DNA of 45,694 nucleotides from Anaerolineae bacterium. GTDB lineage: Bacteria > Chloroflexota > Anaerolineae > 4572-78 > J111. Below are positions 24,325-31,227 of this stretch, piece by piece (position 1 is the stretch's first letter; every line of letters starts with the position of its first letter). The stretch lies in contig JAHDWA010000009.1 in assembly GCA_023382535.1 (NCBI GenBank), positions 1 to 45,694 of the forward strand, in the 5' to 3' direction. The position numbers and the translations under genes were made by a program. The notes under the pieces are model-generated. The model did not search any database. It was given only the letters and a program-made list of their open reading frames with translations, and was not told the DNA's origin.

Positions 24325-25771
24325 CCGCTAACCCCTCTTCTTTGAGCAGGATTTCAGGTTCGACGCGCGCCCACGGATTGAGGCCCTGCATGCCATAAGT
24401 CCAGATCAGGGCAAATCCCGCGCAGACCACCAGCATACCGAGGAAGGGCAGATAGATCTGGCTCGGAGTGAGGAACGGGGGTGTGATGTACCAGATGGTA
24501 ATCAGCATGCCGAGCGTGGCCACAACCTGGGGCAGCGGGTAGAGCGGTGTTTTATAAGGCCGCTTCAAATCAGGCCGTTTGATCCGCAGCACCACGACGG
24601 CGATATTGACCAGGACGTAGCTAAAAATCCAGGCGCAGACAGCGGCCAAAACAAAGGCAATAATGCTGCCGATGTCACCCCGGATCCAAATTGTGCCGAC
24701 GGTGGGAATCGCCGCGGTCAAGAAAATTCCCATCCAGGGCGTCTTGAAGCGGGGATGCAGGTAGGCAAAGTTTGAAGGCATGGTGCCATCTTTCGCCATG
24801 CCGTACAGGATGCGGGGGATACTGGCAATCAGGGTGTTGATGGTGGCCGTCCCGGCTAGTAAAGCGGCAAGGCCCAGCCAGACTTTGCCAAAGCCGCCCA
24901 TGATAGCCTCGCCAAAGGCCGGGATTGGCAGCGGGGTATCGAATAGCATCACGCCCGGTTCCAGTTCAACATTCGCTACCTGGCGGGCGACTCCTGCGCC
25001 GTACACAAACATCGCCACGGCGACTAAAGTCAGGCCCAGGTACATGGCAATGGGGATGTTACGGCTGGGGTTTTTTAGCTCGGGCGCCAGCGGGGTGACA
25101 AATTCCACCCCGACGAAAAGGAACATCGCCAGGCCGGTCATGCTGAGGATGGCGGTCAGGTCCGTCCCGACAAAAGACTCCCCGAAATACCCGCTGATGC
25201 CGGACTGGGCCGCCCTCAGGACGCCAATCAGCCCAAAGATGAACAGGGTCAGCCACATGATAGCCGTCATAATCACTTCGACCCGGCCGTAGACATTAAT
25301 GCCCAGGAGGTTAACTATCATAAACAGGCCAACGATGACCACCCCGATAACCCAGGTTGTCTCGGCCGGCATGTTGGCAAAGATAGGGAAGTTAACCTGG
25401 GCAAACAAACCAACCGCAGAGACTTCGGCCGTGCCGGCAAAAATATGCACAATCAGATAAGCCGCCAGGGTACCGGTAATGGCCCAGAAGCGGCCCATGC
25501 CGGCGGCAAGATAGTCGTAGACAGCCCCGGAGGTGGGCAAAATACCGGCCATTTCGGCAAAACTGGCGGACTGGCACATCATCAAAACGTAGGCGATCAG
25601 GATCGCCAGGCCAAAAATAAACCCAGCCGCCCCGAACCCCTGGGTGGCAGTCAGCAAGACCGACGAGGCAATGATCAAGCCCACCGCTGTTGCCAGCGCT
25701 TCTGTAAAGCCGAGAGCGGCTTCTTGTAAATGAACAGTCTGATCAATTGCCGGTTTTTCTGTAGCTTCCAT
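24314..25771 (-). CDS. APC-family amino acid/amine permease
   Basis: This 485-residue protein has about 12 predicted membrane helices. The N-terminal helix region VGLIIASSVLLTATQGFGAAG and SFAEMAGILPTSGAVYDYLAAGMG match the APC superfamily (consensus helices 1 and 2, where substrate and sodium or proton are bound). It probably imports the amino acid or amine handled by the cluster; aromatic amino acids or amines would suit the decarboxylases next to it. The start ATG at 25771 follows AAAAGGAG eight to nine bases upstream. Neighbours are the AADC-like gene upstream (115 bases) and the DUF3156-like gene downstream (overlap). Confidence 0.92.
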   Translation of the reverse strand: MEATEKPAIDQTVHLQEAALGFTEALATAVGLIIASSVLLTATQGFGAAGFIFGLAILIAYVLMMCQSASFAEMAGILPTSGAVYDYLAAGMGRFWAITGTLAAYLIVHIFAGTAEVSAVGLFAQVNFPIFANMPAETTWVIGVVIVGLFMIVNLLGINVYGRVEVIMTAIMWLTLFIFGLIGVLRAAQSGISGYFGESFVGTDLTAILSMTGLAMFLFVGVEFVTPLAPELKNPSRNIPIAMYLGLTLVAVAMFVYGAGVARQVANVELEPGVMLFDTPLPIPAFGEAIMGGFGKVWLGLAALLAGTATINTLIASIPRILYGMAKDGTMPSNFAYLHPRFKTPWMGIFLTAAIPTVGTIWIRGDIGSIIAFVLAAVCAWIFSYVLVNIAVVVLRIKRPDLKRPYKTPLYPLPQVVATLGMLITIWYITPPFLTPSQIYLPFLGMLVVCAGFALIWTYGMQGLNPWARVEPEILLKEEGLAGEA

Positions 25772-25886
25772 AGCTCGCTCCTTTTAAATAATTAAAAACC
25801 TATTTTTCGCCTGTTGCTTGATTATCCGGCTCACTATGGATCATTCATTTGTCGGTCCCCCCTCCTGTCCTCTCCCAAGTATTTTG

Positions 25887-27302
25887 TCAGAAACGTTCCG
25901 CCTCGTGTTTCATGCGCTCCCACAGAGCCTGAACATGTTCTAATTCGGTTGTTTCGGCCCCGATGGAGACCCGTACCATCCAGCGTCCGGCTAACTTGGC
26001 CGGAGTCAGATAAGCAGCGCCGCTCTGGTTGAGGCGGCCCACCCAGGCCAGGGTGTGCTGGTCCAGGGCGTCCCCGCTTAACCCTGGCGGCGTGTGGCGA
26101 ACGCAGACCGTTTGCAGCGGGACCGGGGCGAGGCGTTCCCAGTGGGACGCAGCATCCACCTCTTGGGCTAACCACTGCGTGTTGGCCAGATCCCGGCGCA
26201 GCCGTTTTTGCAGCCCACTCAGGCCCTGCTCGCGGATCAGGCACCACAGTTTCAGGGCGCGAAACCGCCGGCCTAAGGGAATGCCCCAATCGCGGAAATT
26301 CTTCACCTGGGCGTCGGCGGAGGTTTGCAGGTAGCTGGGGTTGGTGGACATGACCCGAATGAGATGCTGCGGATTGCGCACGTAGAACAGCGAATTATCG
26401 AAGACCGCACCCAGCCACTTGTGCGGGTTAAGCACCAGCGAGTCGGCCGCTTCGACGCCTTGCCACATCCAGCGGCATTCCGGCAAAATCATGGCCGAAC
26501 CAGCCATAGCCGTGTCTACATGGAGCCAAATGTTGTGTTTCCGAGTTAGGTTGGCGATCGTGGCGAGAGGGTCAATCGCGGTGGTGGCGGTGGTGCCGAT
26601 GGTGGCGACAACGGCACAGGGCTTGCGGCCGTGCCGGAGGTCGGTCAAGATGGCCTGCTCCAGCAAGTCAGCCCGCATGGCGTAAGTCTCGTCGGTTTCA
26701 ATCGCCCGCACATTATCCCGGCCAAAACCGGCCAGGAGAGCGGCCTTCTCCACCGAGCTGTGGCTTTGGGTGGAGGTGTAGACGACCATGGGGGCTGCTT
26801 CAGCCTGAAGTCCGCCACGGGTTTGGCCGTGATCGGTACTCCACTCCCGGGCGCACAACAGGGCGACCAGGGTGGAGGTCGAAGCGGTATCCTGAATGAC
26901 GCCGCTCCAGTTTTCGGATAGTCCCAGCATTTGGCGCATCCAGTCGGTTACAACTTCCTCAAGCTCGGTCAGAGCAGGGCTGGCCTGCCAATTGAGGCCC
27001 AAAACCCCCAGGCCGGAGCTGAGATAATCCCCCAGAACCGAGGCCAGGCTGCTGTTGGCCGGGAAGTAGGCAAAAAAGGAAGGGTGACTCCAGTGGGAGA
27101 GGCCGGGCAAAATGATCCGGTCCATATCTTCCAGAATGGCGGCAAAGGACTCGGCTGAGTCAGGGGGTGTGGCGGGCAGCTTGGCTCGCGTCTCCCCCGG
27201 TTCAACGGTTGACATGACCGGATAGTCGGCTACCCGAGCGCGATAGCCGGCAATCCAGTCAACGATTTGGTAGCCAAAGGCTCGAAATTCTTCCGGGGTC
27301 AT
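25887..27302 (-). CDS. Aromatic-L-amino-acid decarboxylase-like PLP enzyme
   Basis: This 471-residue group II PLP decarboxylase has the family N-terminus (EEFRAFGYQIVDWIAGY), SHWSHPSFFAYFPANSS, IQDTASTSTLVALL, TIGTTATTAIDPL, HVDTAMAGSAMI and the PLP lysine in LNPHKWLGAVFD. Length and layout match aromatic amino acid (DOPA, tyrosine, tryptophan, phenylalanine) decarboxylases and phenylacetaldehyde synthases. The reaction expected is amino acid to amine plus CO2. It is the second PLP decarboxylase of the cluster and is unrelated in detail to the 741-residue one. AAGGAG lies seven or eight bases before the start. It is followed by the permease and preceded, 15 bases away, by the extradiol dioxygenase. 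Confidence 0.92.
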   Translation of the reverse strand: MTPEEFRAFGYQIVDWIAGYRARVADYPVMSTVEPGETRAKLPATPPDSAESFAAILEDMDRIILPGLSHWSHPSFFAYFPANSSLASVLGDYLSSGLGVLGLNWQASPALTELEEVVTDWMRQMLGLSENWSGVIQDTASTSTLVALLCAREWSTDHGQTRGGLQAEAAPMVVYTSTQSHSSVEKAALLAGFGRDNVRAIETDETYAMRADLLEQAILTDLRHGRKPCAVVATIGTTATTAIDPLATIANLTRKHNIWLHVDTAMAGSAMILPECRWMWQGVEAADSLVLNPHKWLGAVFDNSLFYVRNPQHLIRVMSTNPSYLQTSADAQVKNFRDWGIPLGRRFRALKLWCLIREQGLSGLQKRLRRDLANTQWLAQEVDAASHWERLAPVPLQTVCVRHTPPGLSGDALDQHTLAWVGRLNQSGAAYLTPAKLAGRWMVRVSIGAETTELEHVQALWERMKHEAERF

Positions 27303-27317
27303 AGGGTCTCCTTGTAC

Positions 27318-28244
27318 TCAGGGCATCAGGAAAGCGTGAACCTGCTCTCGTTCCATTCTAACCGATTCCGGGTCAAACTTGAAATAGCTGCGCGGCGGCA
27401 GGATGCCCCAGGTGTTGGACGCATAGGGATCATCCGGGTGTTTGAAGGGGACGTGATCCGCATCCAGCACCTGCATGTCGCAGTAAAACTCGATAAAATG
27501 CTCTTCTTCCCACATGCGCCAGTAGGCCGCCAGGTTTTGGGCCATGCCGTGACGCACCGGCCCCCAGGTGACGTAACGGCCATGCCGGGCGATGTGATCC
27601 AGGCCGGCCCGCATTTCACCAAAATCCACCAGCTCGTAGGCGGTGTGGTGAATGTGGGGGTAGCCTTTATCCAGAAAGGCCAGCACGTGGTGGCGCGAGT
27701 CCACATGCAGCCACAGCCCGGCGTCGCCGATCCAGTCGGTCAGCTTGAAGCCGAGGATTTCGGTGTACCATTTGAACTGGGCCTGCACGTCCCCGGTCAG
27801 GTAGTTGACATGCCCCAGGCGGCGCGGGTGGTAGCCGCGGAGCCGCTCATTGGGGATCATCACCGGCGAGCGCGGGTCTTTGGGGCGCACCCGCTCGACC
27901 AGCACCACCCGGTTGCCGTCGGCGTCGTTAAGCAGCAGGCCCGCGCCGCGCAGCGGCACGCTGATGTGCTCCACCGTTTCGCCGCGCCGTTCGATTTCGC
28001 GGGCGGCGTCGGCCAAGCTCAACTCCGGCTCCAGCTCATAGGCCACGTAGTCAAGGAAGGGCTTGCTGCCGCCGGCGGGTTTCAACACCAGGCAAAAATC
28101 CTCGTGCATGCAGCGCATCAGGGCGCAGTCATCCATCTTTTCGCCGTGCATGCCCAACAGGATCGCATACCGGGAAAACGCTTCTTCAACATCCGCCACG
28201 AGAACAGAGGTGTGGTGAAGATTCATGACTAATTTTTCGGCCAT
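27318..28244 (-). CDS. Type I extradiol ring-cleavage dioxygenase (VOC fold)
   Basis: In this 308-residue two-domain VOC protein the C-terminal domain shows the 2-His-1-carboxylate iron site expected of catechol 2,3-dioxygenase relatives: His in RLGHVNYLTGDV (about residue 142), His in YPHIHHTAYELVDF (about 197-199) and Glu in HFIEFYCDM (about 251). Such enzymes open catechols next to the diol to give a semialdehyde, which the aldehyde dehydrogenase of this cluster could oxidise. Homoprotocatechuate dioxygenase is a good comparison; the true substrate may be an amine or glutamylamide derivative. ATG 28244 is chosen over TTG 28250 because of AAAGGA nine bases upstream. Confidence 0.9.
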   Translation of the reverse strand: MAEKLVMNLHHTSVLVADVEEAFSRYAILLGMHGEKMDDCALMRCMHEDFCLVLKPAGGSKPFLDYVAYELEPELSLADAAREIERRGETVEHISVPLRGAGLLLNDADGNRVVLVERVRPKDPRSPVMIPNERLRGYHPRRLGHVNYLTGDVQAQFKWYTEILGFKLTDWIGDAGLWLHVDSRHHVLAFLDKGYPHIHHTAYELVDFGEMRAGLDHIARHGRYVTWGPVRHGMAQNLAAYWRMWEEEHFIEFYCDMQVLDADHVPFKHPDDPYASNTWGILPPRSYFKFDPESVRMEREQVHAFLMP

Positions 28245-28662
28245 GGTCAAGAGTCCTTTTATTGGGATAAAAAGCGTTCGGAAACTGTTTCGCTCGCCTT
28301 GCCCGCCCCGGCATGAATGCCAGGGCTATAGAACAGCGCCGGATCAACCCGGCTTCAGCCCAATTAATCGGGCATTGTTGCATAGTCCGCGATGAAGTCG
28401 CCGGACGAGGCCGGTAGCAAGGTTGCCTTTGGTGTTTCCGAAGGTTCTCAGATAAAAAAATTAAAAATCAGCTCAACTTGTGTTATCTGAGTCCCATTCA
28501 GGTTATCGAGCCGCGTTTCACCGGCTGGACAAATAGCTCAAAATCAAAGGCGATGAACTACAGGAGACATCACCCCAATAAAAACCTTGCTTGGGCAATC
28601 CGGTGCAAACACTTTGTTAGTGGCCTTTCCTCCAAACCTCGCAAGTGTAATATCCTTTATCC
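28245..28662. other. Gap of 418 bases with a REP-like hairpin cluster; no gene recognised
   Basis: Only short frames are present. The left part contains three successive hairpins (28310-28373, listed separately). The right part, about 28450-28660, becomes AT-rich towards the orphan gene at 28663 and shows no structure that I recognise. The gap and the orphan gene together look like an insertion between the dioxygenase and the FAH-family gene. Confidence 0.5.
28310..28373. repeat. Three consecutive short hairpins, REP-like element
   Basis: GGCAT-GA-ATGCC (28310-28321), GCCGG-N6-CCGGC (28338-28353) and GCCCAATTAATCGGGC (28358-28373, near-perfect palindrome) follow one another. The linker GCTATAGAACAG and the GGCTTCAGCC segment resemble a repeat type I recall from several Chloroflexota genomes. 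It lies upstream of the dioxygenase start. Confidence 0.6.
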
Positions 28663-29361
28663 TTAATCTTGTTCTGGGCTAGACCCTGGCAAAATAGAAA
28701 CAAAAACATCAGGGTAAGAAAATTGCAAGTCAAAGATAATTCCATACCCGCCTTTGCCATACGAAAAATTTTCTTCTTTATAAGTTTCCAAGTCTTGTTG
28801 TGCCTGCCGTTTTCTTTCATTACTAAAATTGAGTTTATAAGCAGATAGAGATTTTATCACATCAACTAGACCATAAACCCATTCATTACTGCGTGGTTCT
28901 GGATGCAACCCCTTCCCTTTAAGTAATCCTTCAAATCCTATTTGAGCAGGTGTTTCAACTTCACTATACCGTTCTACCTTCATTAAAGCATATGCTTCAT
29001 AAATCCAGATATTGGCCGTTTGTGGTTTGACTACTTGTTTCTCTGGAAACCATTCTCGTCGCCATTGGACTAACCGTTGCCAGATTTCTTTTGCTTTAGC
29101 TTGCTTTTGGGCAAGGCTCGCATTTAGCCCAGCATCGAAGAGAAAGCTTATTCTAGTCTCCTCAGAAAAATTCTCACTCAGGCTTTCTTCTTCTTTGTGC
29201 AAACTATGCAGATAACTTGCTTCCTGCCCTTGCTTATAATCTCCTAAATAGAAACAAAATACAGCCATTAAGTCACCCTGTCGTCTCTTAGCTTCGTCAG
29301 AAAGTGATTCCCAGTACGAAATATTTTTCATAGCTACTTTTTTGAAAGGTATTTTGGTCAT
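28663..29361 (-). CDS. Hypothetical AT-rich orphan protein
   Basis: In this 232-residue soluble protein no family is recognised. It is rich in Glu, Lys and aromatic residues and appears mainly helical, with segments such as DEAKRRQGDLMAVFCFYLGDYKQG and NASLAQKQAKAKEIWQRLV that could form TPR-like helix pairs (about residues 20-150). Codon use and base composition are clearly more AT-rich than the flanking catabolic genes, and there is no good ribosome-binding site at either Met 1 or Met 11. It therefore looks like a recently acquired insertion in the cluster rather than a pathway gene. Confidence 0.6.
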   Translation of the reverse strand: MTKIPFKKVAMKNISYWESLSDEAKRRQGDLMAVFCFYLGDYKQGQEASYLHSLHKEEESLSENFSEETRISFLFDAGLNASLAQKQAKAKEIWQRLVQWRREWFPEKQVVKPQTANIWIYEAYALMKVERYSEVETPAQIGFEGLLKGKGLHPEPRSNEWVYGLVDVIKSLSAYKLNFSNERKRQAQQDLETYKEENFSYGKGGYGIIFDLQFSYPDVFVSILPGSSPEQD

Positions 29362-29421
29362 TGGATAGCTCGATTTGTATAGTCATTTTGCCCACTAACG
29401 AACAGATAGGCTCTCTCGATT

Positions 29422-29470
29422 ATTCCTGATTTCTTTATCCCCAAATCCCCTAATCTCGGCGAAAATCTTC
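29422..29470 (-). repeat. Decayed half copy of the MITE-like repeat
   Basis: On the minus strand it directly follows the stop codon of the FAH-family gene (29473-29471) and contains one arm (CCGAGATTAGGGGATTTGGGG) plus the loop TTCCTGATTT shared with 31155-31227. The second arm is missing. Confidence 0.65.
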
Positions 29471-30328
29471 CTAAGCTCTATATTCGTTCACGCGCTGCTC
29501 GGCTTCGTCTTCGGGCATGGCCAGGGCCACGTGGAGGGTGGCCGCCGTAACCTGGGGCTGCTCGCCAACCGGAACCAGCTCGCGGTCCAATTCAACCACC
29601 GTGTTCTCTAACCGGCCAATACCGCCGACTTCCACCGCCACCACATCGCCAATTTCAACCGGGCGGGAATTGGCCGGCGTACCGGTCAGCAGCACGTCAC
29701 CCGGTTCCAGCGTAATCAGGCGGGACAGGTCGGCAATTTGATAGGCAAAAGAGAACATCAAATCGCTGCCGGTGTGTCCCTCCTGCACCATCTGCCCGTT
29801 GACATAAGTGCGCAGGGTCAGGTCGTTGGGATCAAGATCGGCGGCGTCCACCAGCACCGGGCCGATGGGGCAAAAGCCATCCTGCCCCTTGACCCGCAGC
29901 ATCGAACCCCGGTCGGCATGGCGAAAGTCATGGACGCCCCAATCGTTGGCAATCGAGTAGCCCCGGACGTAATCCAGCGCCTCTTCGAGGCGAACATGGG
30001 TACAGCGTTTACCAATAACCACCACAATTTCGCCCTCGTAATTCAGAAAGCGGCAGCCACGCGGCCGGGCGACCGGGGCGCGGTGAGCGGAGAGCGCCGT
30101 GGGAGGCTGGAGAAAAAAGGAAGGATACTCTGGCAGGCGTTTCATCTTATATTCCTCACACCGGCTGCGGTAGCTGAGGTGAACCGCGATGATTTTGGAG
30201 GGGGTGACCGGCGGCAGGTAGGAGGCTGTCTCAGCTTGAATTACTTCGCCGCTTTCCAGCCTGATCCGGTCATTTTCCACGATGCCCCAAGCTGGCTGGC
30301 CGTTGTGCAAAATCCGGGCGTGTTTCAT
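29471..30328 (-). CDS. Fumarylacetoacetate hydrolase-family protein (HpaG/HpcE-like)
   Basis: This 285-residue FAH-family enzyme has a metal-binding segment seen in FLNYEGEIVVVIGKRC (about residues 93-108). The family core DWGVHDFRHADRG...KGQDGFCPIGP and the end GDVLLTGTPANSRPVEIGDVV are present. Members of this size act on keto acids in meta-cleavage routes, for example the isomerase/decarboxylase HpaG and hydratases such as HpaH, as well as acylpyruvate hydrolases. Together with the extradiol dioxygenase and the HpaE-like dehydrogenase it supports a ring-cleavage pathway. It starts with an ATGA overlap on the acetoacetate-decarboxylase-family gene, so the two are coupled. Confidence 0.9.
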   Translation of the reverse strand: MKHARILHNGQPAWGIVENDRIRLESGEVIQAETASYLPPVTPSKIIAVHLSYRSRCEEYKMKRLPEYPSFFLQPPTALSAHRAPVARPRGCRFLNYEGEIVVVIGKRCTHVRLEEALDYVRGYSIANDWGVHDFRHADRGSMLRVKGQDGFCPIGPVLVDAADLDPNDLTLRTYVNGQMVQEGHTGSDLMFSFAYQIADLSRLITLEPGDVLLTGTPANSRPVEIGDVVAVEVGGIGRLENTVVELDRELVPVGEQPQVTAATLHVALAMPEDEAEQRVNEYRA

Positions 30329-31128
30329 CCGTGCGCCTCCTGGTTGTGCTGGGCCAGCACGGTGACACCATCTACCGTGTAGCCGAAGCTGAAGCGAAAG
30401 CCCTTGATGATTTCCCGCGGGGCGATAGCTTGCAGGTCTTCCAGGGTGTCATCGAAGAGGCGCAACTCGGCGTCGCCCTCCCAACATTCAGTAAATTCGC
30501 GGTCAAAGCCGCCGGCGCGGACCAGTTCGAAGATAGCCGGATCGCTGCCGGCGGCGGCAGGGAAGTGGCGGGAGTTGTGCATCGGCGCGGCGTTGACTGT
30601 CGGGCCGGTTTCGGAAATCTGGCGCAGGGTCACGACGGCGCGGGCAATCTGGCGGTCGTTGGCGGCGCAGGTCGCCCCAAAACGTGCCCCCGGTTCCAGG
30701 CGAGGCGTGCCTTTGCCGACCGGGAAGAGACGGGTCAGATGGATCGAGCCGAGCTTTTTGGGAAAGCCCTGGACCCAGCCCCGGTACATCGAAAAATCCT
30801 TGTCCACCCAGATGTAAACACAGCGGCTGGCCGGCTGGCCCTTATATTTGCAACCGACAATCAGCATAAACTCCTTGTACTGAGACTGGATGGGATCAAC
30901 CAATTCATGGAAATCGGCGGAGCACGACTGCCAGTCGGCAAACATGGCACAGACCGCGCCGGGGTCGTCCGCCGGTTCGAGTTCGGGCGGCAGGAGTGCG
31001 ATGACGTTATCAGGGTTGGTCCGGTACTCCACAATCAAAAAGTCGCCGGAGTAATGCCAGGGCGGCGGCGGCACCAGGCTGGCCCGGCCATCGGGTGAGA
31101 GCGGAGCGGTGTAGCCTCTCGGGGTCAT
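30325..31128 (-). CDS. Acetoacetate decarboxylase-family protein
   Basis: This 267-residue protein is of the ADC superfamily. The Schiff-base Lys lies in the conserved MYRGWVQGFPKKLGSIHLTR (about residues 116-135), and the family strand YKEFMLIVGCKYKGQ precedes it. The C-terminal region KGFRFSFGYTVDG is also typical. Classical members decarboxylate acetoacetate, but others are aldolase-dehydratases or act on pyruvate-like compounds. In this cluster it could take the place of a meta-pathway decarboxylase or hydratase; that is inference. GGAGGTATGA precedes the start at 31128. It is coupled to the FAH-family gene downstream by ATGA, and a MITE-like repeat core lies upstream at 31155-31227. Confidence 0.88.
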   Translation of the reverse strand: MTPRGYTAPLSPDGRASLVPPPPWHYSGDFLIVEYRTNPDNVIALLPPELEPADDPGAVCAMFADWQSCSADFHELVDPIQSQYKEFMLIVGCKYKGQPASRCVYIWVDKDFSMYRGWVQGFPKKLGSIHLTRLFPVGKGTPRLEPGARFGATCAANDRQIARAVVTLRQISETGPTVNAAPMHNSRHFPAAAGSDPAIFELVRAGGFDREFTECWEGDAELRLFDDTLEDLQAIAPREIIKGFRFSFGYTVDGVTVLAQHNQEAHG

Positions 31129-31154
31129 TCATACCTCCATCTATTGAAACACTT

Positions 31155-31227
31155 AGCCGGGATTAGGGGATTTCGAGATTTTTCCTGATTTTTCCCCTAA
31201 TCCCCCAATCCCGGCGAAAAAATCTTT
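31155..31227. repeat. MITE-like repeat core, overlapping the 3' end of the decarboxylase gene
   Basis: It consists of an arm GCCGGGATTAGGGGATT, a T-rich loop with TTCCTGATTT, and the complementary arm AATCCCCCAATCCCGGC, without the outer AATTACTCA ends. The right arm is translated: it encodes the last residues KIFSPGLGD and the TAG stop (31197-31199) of the decarboxylase. Confidence 0.85.
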
